DNA of 64,000 nt. Origin: Micromonospora rhizosphaerae (GTDB lineage: Bacteria; Actinomycetota; Actinomycetes; Mycobacteriales; Micromonosporaceae). The notes beneath the pieces are model-generated. The model had not been told where the DNA came from, did no database searches, and worked only from the letters and a program-made list of their open reading frames with translations. Shown one piece after another: positions 8,507-16,545 of the stretch (position 1 is the stretch's first letter; every line of letters begins with the position of its first letter). The position numbers were made by a program, and so were the translations under genes. Location of the stretch: assembly GCF_900091465.1 (NCBI RefSeq), contig NZ_FMHV01000002.1:2108001-2172000 (forward strand), written 5' to 3'.

Positions 8507-9046
8507 TCAGGCCGCCCGGGTGCCCAGGTCGAGCCACATGAAGATCTCGTCCCGGTCGTCGCCCGGGGCGACCCGCAGCGCGCCGGGCAGCCGGCCCACC
8601 TCGCGGTAGCCGAGCCGGTCGTAGAACGACTCCAGACCGAGCCCGCCCCGGACGGTCACGTGCAGCGCCTCCAAGCCCAGCTCGCGGCCGATCCGCTCGG
8701 CCTCGCGCATCAGTGCGGCGCCGTACCCGCGGCCCTGGGTCTTCGGGTGGACCATCACCCGCTGGAGGACCCGCCAGTGCGTCTTCAGGCGGAACCGGTT
8801 GTCGGCGATGATCAGGACCCCGACCAGCTGGTCACCCTCGTAGCCGGCCAGCAGCCGGTCCGGCCCCTCGGTGAGGTCGGTGAAGGTCGCCTCGGCTACG
8901 GGCCGGACCTCGGCGGCGGTCACCGGGGCGACGAAGCCCACGGCGCCGCCGGCGTTGGTGACGTCCGCCCAGAGGGACACGATCTGCTCGCGCAGCGCTG
9001 GGGTGAGATCGGGATCGATGACGAAACGCAGGCTCACCCGCGACAT
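8507..9046 (-). CDS. GNAT-family N-acetyltransferase
   Basis: 179 residues. The acetyl-CoA-binding motif A is VQRVMVHPKTQGRGYGAALMREAERIG (Q/RxxGxG/A form), followed by motif B GLEALHVTVRGGLGLESFYDRLGYREVGR. ATG at 9046 (MSRVSLRFVIDPDL) is chosen because longer in-frame starts would run into the tRNA-Leu gene. Substrate unknown. Confidence 0.88.
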   Translation of the reverse strand: MSRVSLRFVIDPDLTPALREQIVSLWADVTNAGGAVGFVAPVTAAEVRPVAEATFTDLTEGPDRLLAGYEGDQLVGVLIIADNRFRLKTHWRVLQRVMVHPKTQGRGYGAALMREAERIGRELGLEALHVTVRGGLGLESFYDRLGYREVGRLPGALRVAPGDDRDEIFMWLDLGTRAA

Positions 9047-9104
9047 CCTGCTGGAATGCCGGCGGATGAGCCCCCGATCGTGACGATCACGACACCACCG
9101 ATAG

Positions 9105-9188
9105 TGCGGGAGAGGGGAGTCGAACCCCCACGTCCTTTCGGACACGGGCTCCTAAGGCCCGCGCGCCTGCCTGTTACGCCACTCCCGC
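9105..9188 (-). tRNA. tRNA-Leu (anticodon UAG)
   Basis: An 84-nt tRNA reads on the minus strand. The acceptor stem is GCGGGAG/CTCCCGC, the anticodon stem CGGGC/GCCCG encloses CTTAGGA with TAG anticodon, there is a long class-II variable arm (CGTGTCCGAAAGGACGTGG), and the T loop is GGTTCGACTCC. The discriminator is A and CCA is not encoded. A long variable arm plus TAG identifies leucine. Confidence 0.95.
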
Positions 9189-10085
9189 AGATCCGCTGAG
9201 TTTAGAGCGTCTTACGGAGGCGGTGTGCAGTCCCGCCCGTCGGAGGATGTTGGTCACGGTGCCATGGCTCACCAGACATTCCCCGGCGGTGGCTGTCTTG
9301 ATGACCTCGGCAAGCTTCCGCGGACCGAGCCTGGGGTTAGCCAGGGCGTAGTTGATGACCATGCCGTCCCGAGCGGAGGTCGCTGTTGCTCGGGGAGCTT
9401 GTGGCGCGGTGACGAGGGTGCCTCGGGTGGCGAGTCGCTTCCGGAGCCTAGCGATGTGATTCCGATGGCAACCGATCCACCTCGCGGCTTCGCTCGGGCC
9501 GAGGAGGCCGGCTTCCACCTGCCTGACCACCTCCTCCACCTCGTCCACCGGCAGTGGTCCGTGACGTATGGGGGGTGTCGGTGCCGCGGCCGAGAGTGGC
9601 TGCCCCGGGCCAGGACTGCGCTTGTTTCGACCGGCGTAGGTGTCGGTCTGACTGTGACAGTTCGGGCAGAGTATTCGGAGGTTTGGCGGCCGGTTGTCGA
9701 GGAAGTCGCCGTTCATGTGGTCCACATGCAGCGTCAGGGGTCGGCCTCGCCACCTCGGCCCGACGCCGCATTCCTCGCACTCCTCTGGAACGCCGATGTC
9801 GCGTAGCGCCCATTTCAGGCGGCCGCCAGGTGCGCGGCGGGAACCGGCTGGCAGCTGAACCAGGAGCTGTAAGGAGTTGGTCCGGCGAGCGCCGCGCTGC
9901 CCCTTGTTGTGCACGCTGCCGGTGAAGTGCGACGTGTCGATGCCGAACCGCTTGAGCTGCCGACTGATATGCGCGTGCGACCCGCCGCTGATCCGCACGC
10001 CGAGCGCCCGCATCACCCCGGCAATGCTCTGCGCACCGGCGGCGGCCTCGGCCAGCGCCTCGGGTGTGTACTTGTACCGGACCAC
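9174..10085 (-). CDS. HNH endonuclease with HTH-like regions
   Basis: 303 residues. The HNH core with a zinc-binding cysteine frame is CEECGVGPRWRGRPLTLHVDHMNGDFLDNRPPNLRILCPNCHSQ (HVDH, N, CPNCH), in the middle. The N-terminal region (ALAEAAAGAQSIAGVMRALG) and C-terminal region (SEAARWIGCHRNHIARLRKRL, then a second HTH-like segment) look like DNA-binding helices. GTG start at 10085. The last five codons and the stop overlap the 5' end of tRNA-Leu, so the reading frame ends inside the tRNA sequence. Such proteins can be homing-type or mobile; role unknown. Confidence 0.85.
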   Translation of the reverse strand: MVRYKYTPEALAEAAAGAQSIAGVMRALGVRISGGSHAHISRQLKRFGIDTSHFTGSVHNKGQRGARRTNSLQLLVQLPAGSRRAPGGRLKWALRDIGVPEECEECGVGPRWRGRPLTLHVDHMNGDFLDNRPPNLRILCPNCHSQTDTYAGRNKRSPGPGQPLSAAAPTPPIRHGPLPVDEVEEVVRQVEAGLLGPSEAARWIGCHRNHIARLRKRLATRGTLVTAPQAPRATATSARDGMVINYALANPRLGPRKLAEVIKTATAGECLVSHGTVTNILRRAGLHTASVRRSKLSGSAGVA

Positions 10086-10116
10086 GCACGCACCGTAGCG
10101 GCCCGGTACGACAACC

Positions 10117-10587
10117 TCAGTCCAGGCCGAGATCCCGGCGGAGCTTGGCGACGTGCCCGGTGGCCTTGACGTTGTAGAGCGCCCGCTCGATCTTCCCGTC
10201 CTCGTCGATGACGAAGGTCGAGCGGATCACGCCGGTCACCGTGCGGCCGTACATCTGCTTCTCGCCGTACGCGCCGTACGCGGTCAGCACCGCCTTGTCG
10301 GTGTCGGCCGCCAGCGGGAAGGTGATCGCGTCCCGGTCGCGGAACTTGGCCAGCTTCTCCGGCTTGTCCGGGGAGATGCCGATTACCTCGTAGCCGGCGG
10401 CCTGGAGCGACGCGAGCGAGTCGCGGAAGTCGCAGGCCTGCTTGGTGCAGCCGGGCGTCATGGCGGCCGGGTAGGCGTACAGGATGACCTTGCGGCCGCG
10501 CAGGTCGGCCAGGGAGATCGACCCGCCGGTGTCGGTGGGGAGAGTGAACTCGGGCGCGGGGTCGCCGGGGTTGAGACGGTCGGTCAT
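10117..10587 (-). CDS. bcp: Thioredoxin-dependent peroxiredoxin, Bcp/PrxQ type
   Basis: 156-residue AhpC/TSA-family peroxidase that reduces H2O2 and organic hydroperoxides. The peroxidatic cysteine lies in MTPGCTKQACDFRDS, with the second cysteine five residues on as in PrxQ enzymes. The N-terminus LNPGDPAPEFTLPTDTGG is typical. ATG at 10587 is chosen, since the 28-codon in-frame extension upstream is intergenic in character. Its start faces the nickel/cobalt transporter divergently. Confidence 0.93.
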   Translation of the reverse strand: MTDRLNPGDPAPEFTLPTDTGGSISLADLRGRKVILYAYPAAMTPGCTKQACDFRDSLASLQAAGYEVIGISPDKPEKLAKFRDRDAITFPLAADTDKAVLTAYGAYGEKQMYGRTVTGVIRSTFVIDEDGKIERALYNVKATGHVAKLRRDLGLD

Positions 10588-10661
10588 GGCGGAGACGATA
10601 CCGCCGCCGTTGCGTACGCGGACGGGGTGCCGCGCCGCGCCGCGGGTGATCAAGAGCATGG

Positions 10662-10686
10662 CTTGTTGCAATGGATTGGCAACAAG
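10662..10686 (+). promoter_or_regulatory. Predicted Nur (nickel-responsive Fur-family) box upstream of cbiM
   Basis: TTGCAA-TGGAT-TGGCAA at 10666-10682 fits the Streptomyces Nur consensus tTGCaa-N5-ttGCAA with one mismatch. It sits inside a longer palindrome whose arms are CTTGTTGC (10662-10669) and GCAACAAG (10679-10686). It lies 77 bp before the cbiM start and 79 bp before the divergent bcp start. This suggests nickel-dependent repression and hence nickel as the transported metal. Confidence 0.65.
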
Positions 10687-10762
10687 GACGCGGTGGAAAT
10701 AAGCTGACCATCACGGTGGAGATCCGCCCGCCGCACCGGGAGGTCGAGTGGAAACGCTGGCG

Positions 10763-11467
10763 ATGCACATCTCGAACGGGATCATCAACGGTCCCGTGGC
10801 CGCGGTCTTCGCCGCCTTCGCGCTCGCCGTGCTCACGCTCTGCGTGCTGCGCGGCCGCCGTGACCTGGACGACCGGCTGGCCCCGATGGCGGGCCTGGTG
10901 GCCGCGTTCATCTTCGCCGTGCAGATGCTCAACTTCCCGATCTTCACCGCCGGGGTCAGCGGCCACCTGCTGGGCGGCGCGCTCGCCGCGCTGCTGGTCG
11001 GCCCCTGGGTCGGCGCGCTCTGCGTGGCCGTGGTCCTCGTCGTGCAGGCCCTCGTCTTCGGCGACGGCGGGGTGGCCATGCTCGGCCTCAACGTCACCAA
11101 CATGGCGATCCTCGGCACCGCGACGGCGTACCTGCTGATCGCGCTGCTGCTGCGGGTGCTGCCCCGCACCCCGGCCGGGCTCGGCGTCACCGCGTTCGTC
11201 TCGGGCCTGGTCAGCGTCCTGGTCGCCAGCCAGGGCTTTGTCCTGCAGTACTGGTTGGGCGGCACCACCGACCTGGGCGGCAACCTGGCCGGGCTGGCCG
11301 GCACCATGGCCGGCGTCCACCTGCTGATCGGCATCGGTGAGGGCCTGATCACCGCCACCACCGTGGTCACCGTCGCCAAGGTCCGTCCCGACCTGGTGTA
11401 CGCGCTGGGCGCCCGGAAGCCGGCCGCGCCGGTTCCCGCCGGTCCGGTGGCCGGAGGTGTCCGATGA
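10763..11467 (+). CDS. cbiM: ECF transporter substrate-binding subunit CbiM/NikM
   Basis: Membrane S-component of an energy-coupling-factor transporter for Ni2+ or Co2+. ATG at 10763 is chosen over GTG 10748, because CbiM/NikM proteins start MHIS/MHIP and use the N-terminal Met-His for metal coordination. The protein begins MHISNGIINGP. About six hydrophobic segments follow, including a VSGHLLGGALAALLVGPW loop with a conserved histidine and a late MAGVHLLIGIGEGLIT. 234 residues, normal length. First gene of a four-gene operon with 4-bp overlap to the next. Confidence 0.93.
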   Translation: MHISNGIINGPVAAVFAAFALAVLTLCVLRGRRDLDDRLAPMAGLVAAFIFAVQMLNFPIFTAGVSGHLLGGALAALLVGPWVGALCVAVVLVVQALVFGDGGVAMLGLNVTNMAILGTATAYLLIALLLRVLPRTPAGLGVTAFVSGLVSVLVASQGFVLQYWLGGTTDLGGNLAGLAGTMAGVHLLIGIGEGLITATTVVTVAKVRPDLVYALGARKPAAPVPAGPVAGGVR

Positions 11468-11967
11468 GGAAGCGGTCCTGGGGTTTCGTGCTCGGCGGCC
11501 TGCTGGTCGCCCTGCTGCTCGCCGGGGTGGTGAGCAACTACGCCTCGTCGCACCCGGACGGCCTGGACTCGTCGCTGCTCAAGGGGTGCACGGTCGACGC
11601 GAACGGCGAGATCACCGGCGGCAGTTGCCCGGCGCAGCGGACGAAGGACCACGAGCTGTCGGACAGCCCGTTGGCCGACTACGGCATCAAGGGTGTGGAC
11701 AGCCGGTTCCTCTCCACCGGCCTCTCCGGGGTGGCCGGCGTGCTGCTCACCTTCGTCCTCGGCGGCGGCCTCTTCTGGCTCACCCGCCGCCGCGGCCTTG
11801 GACCCGACGGCCCCCGGACCGGTGGCGACCGAACCGACAACCCCCGGGCCGCCGGCGACCGAGTCGACGGCGACCGGCCGGAGCGCGAGCGGGCCGGCGA
11901 CGCCGGCCCCGACGCGGCCACCGACGAGCAGGCCGACGGGCGGTCGACGCCCGCCCGGGCCGGCTGA
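11464..11967 (+). CDS. PDGLE-domain protein (CbiN/NikN-like subunit)
   Basis: 167 residues. There is an N-terminal transmembrane helix (WGFVLGGLLVALLLAGVVSNYAS), an extracytoplasmic loop beginning SSHPDGLD (the PDGLE signature, here PDGLD), a second helix (GVAGVLLTFVLGGGLFWL), then a long Gly/Asp/Arg-rich C-tail (about 55 residues) of low complexity. Such small two-helix proteins replace CbiN in Ni/Co ECF systems. Its ATG overlaps the cbiM stop (ATGA). Confidence 0.88.
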   Translation: MRKRSWGFVLGGLLVALLLAGVVSNYASSHPDGLDSSLLKGCTVDANGEITGGSCPAQRTKDHELSDSPLADYGIKGVDSRFLSTGLSGVAGVLLTFVLGGGLFWLTRRRGLGPDGPRTGGDRTDNPRAAGDRVDGDRPERERAGDAGPDAATDEQADGRSTPARAG

Positions 11968-11979
11968 GGGGTACGCCCG

Positions 11980-12750
11980 ATGGGTGCCGGGCACGCACAC
12001 GTCCTCTACCGGGAGTCCACCTCGGCGGTGCACCGCCTCCCGCCCGAGGTGAAGATCGCCGCGATGGTGCTCTTCACCGTCGCCGTGGTCGCCACGCCGC
12101 GCGAGGCGTACTGGGCCTTCGGCGGGTACGCCCTGCTGGTCGCCGGTGTGGCGGCGCTGGCCCGGGTGGGCCCCCGCTGGCTGCTCAGCCGGGCGCTGAT
12201 CGAGCTGCCGTTCGTGCTCTTCGCGTTCGCGCTGCCCTTCCTCGGGGCGGGGGAGCGGGTCGAGGTGGCCGGGCTGAACCTCTCCGTCGACGGGCTGCTC
12301 GGCGGCTGGAACATCCTGGCCAAGGGCACGCTGGGCGTACTGGCGTCGCTTCTGCTGGCCGCGACCACCACGACGCGCGACCTGATCGTCGGCCTGGACC
12401 GACTGCGTTGCCCCCAGATCCTCACCCAGATCGCCACCTTCATGCTGCGCTACCTGGACGTGCTGGTCGGCGAGGCCCGCCGGATGCGGGTGGCCCGGGT
12501 CTCCCGGGGCGACGACCCGCGCTTCCTCTGGCAGCTGCGCGGCTTCGCCGCCGGCGTCGGCGCGCTCTTCCTGCGCGCCTTCGAGCGCGGCGAGCGGGTC
12601 TACCTGGCCATGGTGTCGCGCGGCTACTCCGGCCGGATGCCGGCGGTCTGGCAGGGGACCGGCGCGGCCACCGCCGGCCAGTGGGCGGCCGCGGCCACCG
12701 TGCCGCTGGCGGCGGTCACCATCGCCGCCGCGGCGGTCGTGCTGACATGA
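11980..12750 (+). CDS. cbiQ: ECF transporter transmembrane subunit CbiQ (EcfT)
   Basis: 256-residue T-component that couples the ATPase to the metal-binding subunit. It shows multiple TM helices and two short cytoplasmic coupling signatures of the A-R-G type: RRMRVARVSRGDD (about residue 168) and ERVYLAMVSRGYSGRMP (about 205). The N-terminus VHRLPPEVKIAAMVLFTVAVVATP is typical for CbiQ. The stop overlaps the CbiO start (ATGA). Confidence 0.93.
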   Translation: MGAGHAHVLYRESTSAVHRLPPEVKIAAMVLFTVAVVATPREAYWAFGGYALLVAGVAALARVGPRWLLSRALIELPFVLFAFALPFLGAGERVEVAGLNLSVDGLLGGWNILAKGTLGVLASLLLAATTTTRDLIVGLDRLRCPQILTQIATFMLRYLDVLVGEARRMRVARVSRGDDPRFLWQLRGFAAGVGALFLRAFERGERVYLAMVSRGYSGRMPAVWQGTGAATAGQWAAAATVPLAAVTIAAAAVVLT

Positions 12751-13517
12751 TCGGGTACGTGCAGACGGCTCCCTCCCTCGACGTGCGCGGCGTCCGGTAC
12801 GCGTACCCGGACGGCCACGTCGCCCTGCGCGGGGTGGACCTGACCGTGCCGCGCGGGGACCGGGTGGCCCTGCTCGGGCCGAACGGCGCCGGCAAGACCA
12901 CCCTGGTGCTGCACCTCAACGGCATCCTCACGGCGACCGAGGGGACGGTCAGCGTCGGCGGGTTGACGGTCAGCCGGGACCGGGACACCCTCGCCGAGAT
13001 CCGCCGCCGGGTGGGCATCGTCTTTCAGGACCCGGACGACCAGCTCTTCCTGCCCACGGTCGCCGAGGACGTGGCGTTCGGCCCGGCGAACCTGGGGCTG
13101 CGCGGGGCGGAACTGGCCGCTCGCGTCGACGAGGCGCTCGCCGCCGTCGGGATGAGCGAGCACCGGGACCGGGCGCCGCACCACCTCTCCTTCGGCCAGC
13201 GGCGTCGGGTGGCGGTGGCCACCGTGCTCGCCATGCACCCGGAGATCCTGGTCCTCGACGAGCCGTCGTCCAACCTCGACCCGGCCGCCCGGCGCGAGCT
13301 GGCGGAGATCCTGCGCGCCCTCCCGGTGACCCTGCTGATGGTCACCCACGACCTGCCGTACGCGGCGGAGCTCTGCGACCGCTCGGTGATCCTCGACGCC
13401 GGCCGCATCGTCGCCGACGCCCCCACCGTCGACATCCTCACCGACGAGGATCTCCTGGCGGCCCACCGCCTCGAACTCCCCTACGGCTTCAACCCCCACA
13501 CGGCCGCCCGCCCCTGA
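12747..13517 (+). CDS. cbiO: ECF transporter ATP-binding subunit CbiO
   Basis: 256-residue ABC ATPase. Walker A is LLGPNGAGKTTLV, the Q-loop VGIVFQDPDDQLFLPTVAEDVAFGP is characteristic of CbiO, the signature is HHLSFGQRRRVAVATVLA, Walker B is ILVLDEPSSNLDP, and the H-loop is LMVTHDL. It energises metal uptake as the last gene of the operon. ATG at 12747 overlaps the CbiQ stop. The 3' end overlaps the convergent membrane-protein gene by 37 bp. Confidence 0.96.
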   Translation: MIGYVQTAPSLDVRGVRYAYPDGHVALRGVDLTVPRGDRVALLGPNGAGKTTLVLHLNGILTATEGTVSVGGLTVSRDRDTLAEIRRRVGIVFQDPDDQLFLPTVAEDVAFGPANLGLRGAELAARVDEALAAVGMSEHRDRAPHHLSFGQRRRVAVATVLAMHPEILVLDEPSSNLDPAARRELAEILRALPVTLLMVTHDLPYAAELCDRSVILDAGRIVADAPTVDILTDEDLLAAHRLELPYGFNPHTAARP

Positions 13518-14593
13518 TCGCCGCTGCGCGAGGCCGCCGTGCGGGAGGCGGCGTGCAGGCGGAGGACGCCGGCGGCCACCGCGCCGGCACCGGCGGCGAG
13601 GACCAGCACCACCATGACCCGGGCCGCGGTGGCGGGCCAGGGCACCGGGGCCACCGAGCGGGAGAGCACGGCGACGTTGGCGAACCCGGCGAAGAGCGCC
13701 AGACACGCCCCGGCCAGGGCCAGCGCGAAGTCGCCCGCCGCCCGGCGGGTCAGCGCGTACCCGCCGGCCGCGATGGCGCCGAGCCCGGTGAGCAGCGCCC
13801 AGATCTGCCCGCTGAACAGCCCGAGCAGGACCCCACCGACGCCCTGGGCGCCGGCGTCGAGCTCCCGACCGACGGTGAACGCCACCGCCGTCGCCCCGCC
13901 GAGGACGAGCAGGAACCCCACCCCGCGCAACGCCCGCGTCCCGGCCGCCGAGCCGGCCGGTGCCAGCCCGGCCGCCCCGATGGCGAGGAAGCCGAGCGCG
14001 GCGGCGACCCACCACGGGTACGGGTCCGGCGGCGGCACCCAGTCCAGGGTGCCCCGGATCTCCACGGTCTCGTCGCCGTCCCGGACCGGCACCACCCAGT
14101 CCCGGACCCGCTGCTCCCGTTCGGGGTCGACGCTCACCTGGGCCGGTGGGGCCGACTCGAGCCAGAGTGCCCGCTGGTCGTGCCAGCGCACCGACTGCCC
14201 GCCGGAGATCCGCCGCCAGACCGGCGTCGCCGCGGGGTCGGCCTCCGGCGACAGTTCGGTGTCCCCGGCGATGGTCCGGTTCAGGTACGTCGCCGGGGAG
14301 CGGCTGTTCTCGTAGACCCCGCCCGGGCCGACCCGCAGGTACGGCTCTCCGGAGTAGCCGAGCACCTCGACGTCCCGCCCGGTGCGGTTGACCAGCTCCA
14401 GCCGGGCGCCCGCCTCGATGGCCCGGACGGCCAGCCCGGACCGCGCGGGGGCGAGGCCGGTCACCTCGGTGCGGTAGTCGGTGCCGTCCGGGGCGTCCGC
14501 GCCGTGCGCGAAGGCCGGCCCGGCCAGGGCGAGGGTGGCGGCGAGCGCGGCGGTGACGACCAGCCCCGCCCGCCGGAGCAGGACCAGGATCAC
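13481..14593 (-). CDS. Membrane protein with N-terminal exported domain, unknown function
   Basis: 370 residues. There is a signal peptide (LVLLRRAGLVVTAALAATLALAGPAFAHG), then an exported domain of about 190 residues with repeated phrases typical of an actinobacterial family (NRTGRDVEVLGYSGEPYLRVGPGG, SGGQSVRWHDQRALW), then about five TM helices. GTG at 14593 overlaps the stop of the DsbA-like gene (GTGA), so translation is coupled. It sits with MauE- and DsbA-like proteins, suggesting work at the outer face of the membrane. No enzymatic motif is seen. Confidence 0.75.
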   Translation of the reverse strand: MILVLLRRAGLVVTAALAATLALAGPAFAHGADAPDGTDYRTEVTGLAPARSGLAVRAIEAGARLELVNRTGRDVEVLGYSGEPYLRVGPGGVYENSRSPATYLNRTIAGDTELSPEADPAATPVWRRISGGQSVRWHDQRALWLESAPPAQVSVDPEREQRVRDWVVPVRDGDETVEIRGTLDWVPPPDPYPWWVAAALGFLAIGAAGLAPAGSAAGTRALRGVGFLLVLGGATAVAFTVGRELDAGAQGVGGVLLGLFSGQIWALLTGLGAIAAGGYALTRRAAGDFALALAGACLALFAGFANVAVLSRSVAPVPWPATAARVMVVLVLAAGAGAVAAGVLRLHAASRTAASRSGDQGRAAVWGLKP

Positions 14594-15303
14594 CGGGCCG
14601 CCTCCACCGCCGCCTTGATCCCCTCCGGGCTGCGGTCCGTGAGCTCCTTGCCGTTGACCTTGATGGTCGGCGTGCCGGTGACGCCGGACTTGCTGGCGTC
14701 CTCGGTGACGTGCTCGGTCCACGCCTTGTACGTGCCGTCCCTGACGCAGGAGCCGAAGTCGTCCCGGTTCAACCCGACGCCCGCGCCGATGTCGATCAGT
14801 TCGTCGTTGCTCAGCCCGGCGCTGCCCTCCGCCGGCTGCCGCTCGAAGAGGGCGTCGGTGAACTCCTTGAACTTCCCGCCCTTTGCGGCGCAGCCCGAGG
14901 CGGCCGAGGAGCGGGTGGAGTACTCCGTGGTGGAGAACCGGTCCAGGTAGGCGACCGGATGGAAGACCACCTTGGCCTTGCCCTCGCTGACCAGTTGGTT
15001 GATGGTCGGGCCGCTGGTCTGCTGGAACTGCTTGCAGACCGGGCAGAGGTAGTCCTCGTAGAGGTCGATGGTGACCGGGCCGCTGCCGAGGACGACGCCG
15101 GTGCCCGCCTCGTTCGCGCCGGGCGGGGCGGTGAACTCGCCGGCGCGCTGGCTGGAGTAGACGCTCCACCCGATCAGACCGGCGATCACCAGCACCACCA
15201 CGGCGGCGACGGACGTCCAGATCGTCCGCTTGCGCCGCTTCTCCCGGGCGATCTGCTCCCGGACCACCCGCGCCGCGCTCCTCTGCCCCTTGCGACTACT
15301 CAT
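14590..15303 (-). CDS. DsbA-family membrane-anchored thioredoxin-fold protein
   Basis: 237 residues. A basic N-terminus (KRRKR) precedes one TM helix (about residues 30-52), followed by an extracytoplasmic thioredoxin-like domain. The active site is DLYEDYLCPVCKQFQQ (CPVC), and the cis-proline region is SGVTGTPTIKVNGKEL. Probably a thiol-disulfide oxidoreductase acting on exported proteins. It overlaps the MauE-like gene by 8 bp and the downstream membrane protein by 4 bp. Confidence 0.92.
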   Translation of the reverse strand: MSSRKGQRSAARVVREQIAREKRRKRTIWTSVAAVVVLVIAGLIGWSVYSSQRAGEFTAPPGANEAGTGVVLGSGPVTIDLYEDYLCPVCKQFQQTSGPTINQLVSEGKAKVVFHPVAYLDRFSTTEYSTRSSAASGCAAKGGKFKEFTDALFERQPAEGSAGLSNDELIDIGAGVGLNRDDFGSCVRDGTYKAWTEHVTEDASKSGVTGTPTIKVNGKELTDRSPEGIKAAVEAAR

Positions 15304-15820
15304 CCTCGCCCTCCACGGGAGGTTCGCCCGCCAGCCAGCCGTCCACCGAGACGGGGGTGCGGGGCCAGATCAGCAGGAATCCGGCCAGCGCCAGGAATCC
15401 CAGGTCCCGGAGGATCTCCGGGAGGTAGCTCGGGGCCTGACCGGCGGCGAGCTGCCCGCCGCTGCCGAAGCACCCGCAGTCGATGGCCAGGCCGCGGCTC
15501 CAGGCCGAGGCGATGCCGGTGATGAAGACCACCAGCAGCGCCGCGGAAACGCCGGCGGCCAGTCGGGTGGCCAGCCCGATGAGCAGGAGTACGCCGAGCG
15601 CCAGCTCCACGAAGGGCAGCGCGGCGCCGATCACGGTGGCCAGCTCGTACGGCATGACCTGGTAGGCGTTGACGGCCCGGCCGGAGGCGGCCAGGTCGTC
15701 AACCTTGGCGCCGCCGGCGACCAACCAGACGGCGGCCAGCCCGAGCCGGGCGGCGGTGCCGAGCCAGGGCCGGAGGGCGGGCCAGCGGGCGGCCCGGGTG
15801 CTCGGTGCAGTCACGGTCAT
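15296..15820 (-). CDS. MauE/DoxX-like membrane protein
   Basis: 174 residues with four predicted TM helices. ARLGLAAVWLVAGGAKVDDL is a MauE-type first helix, and the AIDCGCFGSGG cysteine pair is typical of actinobacterial MauE-like proteins paired with thioredoxin-fold partners. It probably passes reducing or oxidising equivalents across the membrane to the DsbA-like protein. ATG at 15820 (MTVTAPSTRAARW) is preferred to upstream in-frame starts lying inside the sigma-factor gene. Confidence 0.85.
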   Translation of the reverse strand: MTVTAPSTRAARWPALRPWLGTAARLGLAAVWLVAGGAKVDDLAASGRAVNAYQVMPYELATVIGAALPFVELALGVLLLIGLATRLAAGVSAALLVVFITGIASAWSRGLAIDCGCFGSGGQLAAGQAPSYLPEILRDLGFLALAGFLLIWPRTPVSVDGWLAGEPPVEGEDE

Positions 15821-15851
15821 TGGTCGTCCCGTATCCGGCGATAGTTCCGCG

Positions 15852-16439
15852 TCAACCGGTGAGCCCGTCGCCGACCGCCCTGACCAGCTCGTCGCGGGCC
15901 CGGGCAACGCGGGAGCGGATGGTGCCCACCGGCACCCCCTCCACCGCCGCGGCCTCGGCGTACGACAGGCCGAGCAGTTGGGTGAGCACGAACGCCTCGC
16001 GCCGCTCGGCGGGGAGCCGGCGGACCAGGTCGGCGGCGCCGAGCTGACCGGCCGGGTCGGGGTACGGCAGGTCGGTCAGGGCGTGCGCGGCGAGCCGTTC
16101 GTCGAGCCGCCGGCGGCGCACCACCGTGCGCAGGTGATCCGCGCAGGCCCGCCGGGCGATGCCGAGCAACCAGGTACGCGCGCTGGCCCGCCCCTCGAAC
16201 CCCGGCAACGCCCGGAACGCCCGCAGGTAGGTCTCCTGGGTGAGGTCGTCGGCGTTCCCCGGGCCGACCAGCGCGGCGGCGAAGCGCCACACCTCGGCCT
16301 GGGTGGCCCGGACGAAGGCGGCCTGGGCGACCGGATCGCCGTCCCGTGCGGCGAGCGCCCAGTGGGTGGCCGATTCCCGCCCAGCATCGTCCGCCGCGTG
16401 GGTCGGACCGGCGGCGGTGTCGCGCGGGGCGGGGATCAC
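15852..16439 (-). CDS. RNA polymerase sigma factor, ECF subfamily
   Basis: 195 residues. Region 2 spans roughly residues 30-95 (DDLTQETYLRAFRALPGFEGRASARTWLLGIARR), with no sigma-1.1. Region 4 spans about 130-185 (LPAERREAFVLTQLLGLSYAEAAAVEGVPVGTIRSRVARARDEL). GTG start at 16439. It heads a minus-strand group with the MauE-like, DsbA-like and membrane proteins, and is divergent from a zinc-finger membrane protein that is the likely anti-sigma factor. Confidence 0.95.
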   Translation of the reverse strand: MIPAPRDTAAGPTHAADDAGRESATHWALAARDGDPVAQAAFVRATQAEVWRFAAALVGPGNADDLTQETYLRAFRALPGFEGRASARTWLLGIARRACADHLRTVVRRRRLDERLAAHALTDLPYPDPAGQLGAADLVRRLPAERREAFVLTQLLGLSYAEAAAVEGVPVGTIRSRVARARDELVRAVGDGLTG

Positions 16440-16510
16440 GACAGACCAGGTTACGCGGCGGTCACGGACCGAACAGAGTCCTTCGACCCTTCATGGCCTG
16501 CGCCACGCCG

Positions 16511-16535
16511 GGAACTTTTCCGTCGCGCCGGTCGA
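16511..16535 (+). promoter_or_regulatory. Possible ECF-sigma promoter ahead of the anti-sigma-like gene
   Basis: A GGAAC motif at about 16511-16515 is followed 15 bp later by GTC, close to the GGAAC/N15-16/GTC form of many ECF promoters. It is 10-30 bp upstream of the zinc-finger protein's ATG. It would make that gene a target of the divergent sigma factor; this is by sequence resemblance only. Confidence 0.35.
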
Positions 16536-16545
16536 CTACCCCCTC

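Noticed and set aside
10588..10762. Cobalamin riboswitch upstream of cbiM
   Set aside because: The leader is too short and no B12-box-like sequence is seen; a Nur-type palindrome is the better explanation.
11457..13517. Long plus-strand frame across PDGLE, cbiQ and cbiO
   Set aside because: Only its last 257 codons (CbiO, from 12747) are real; the earlier part is out of frame with the PDGLE and CbiQ proteins.
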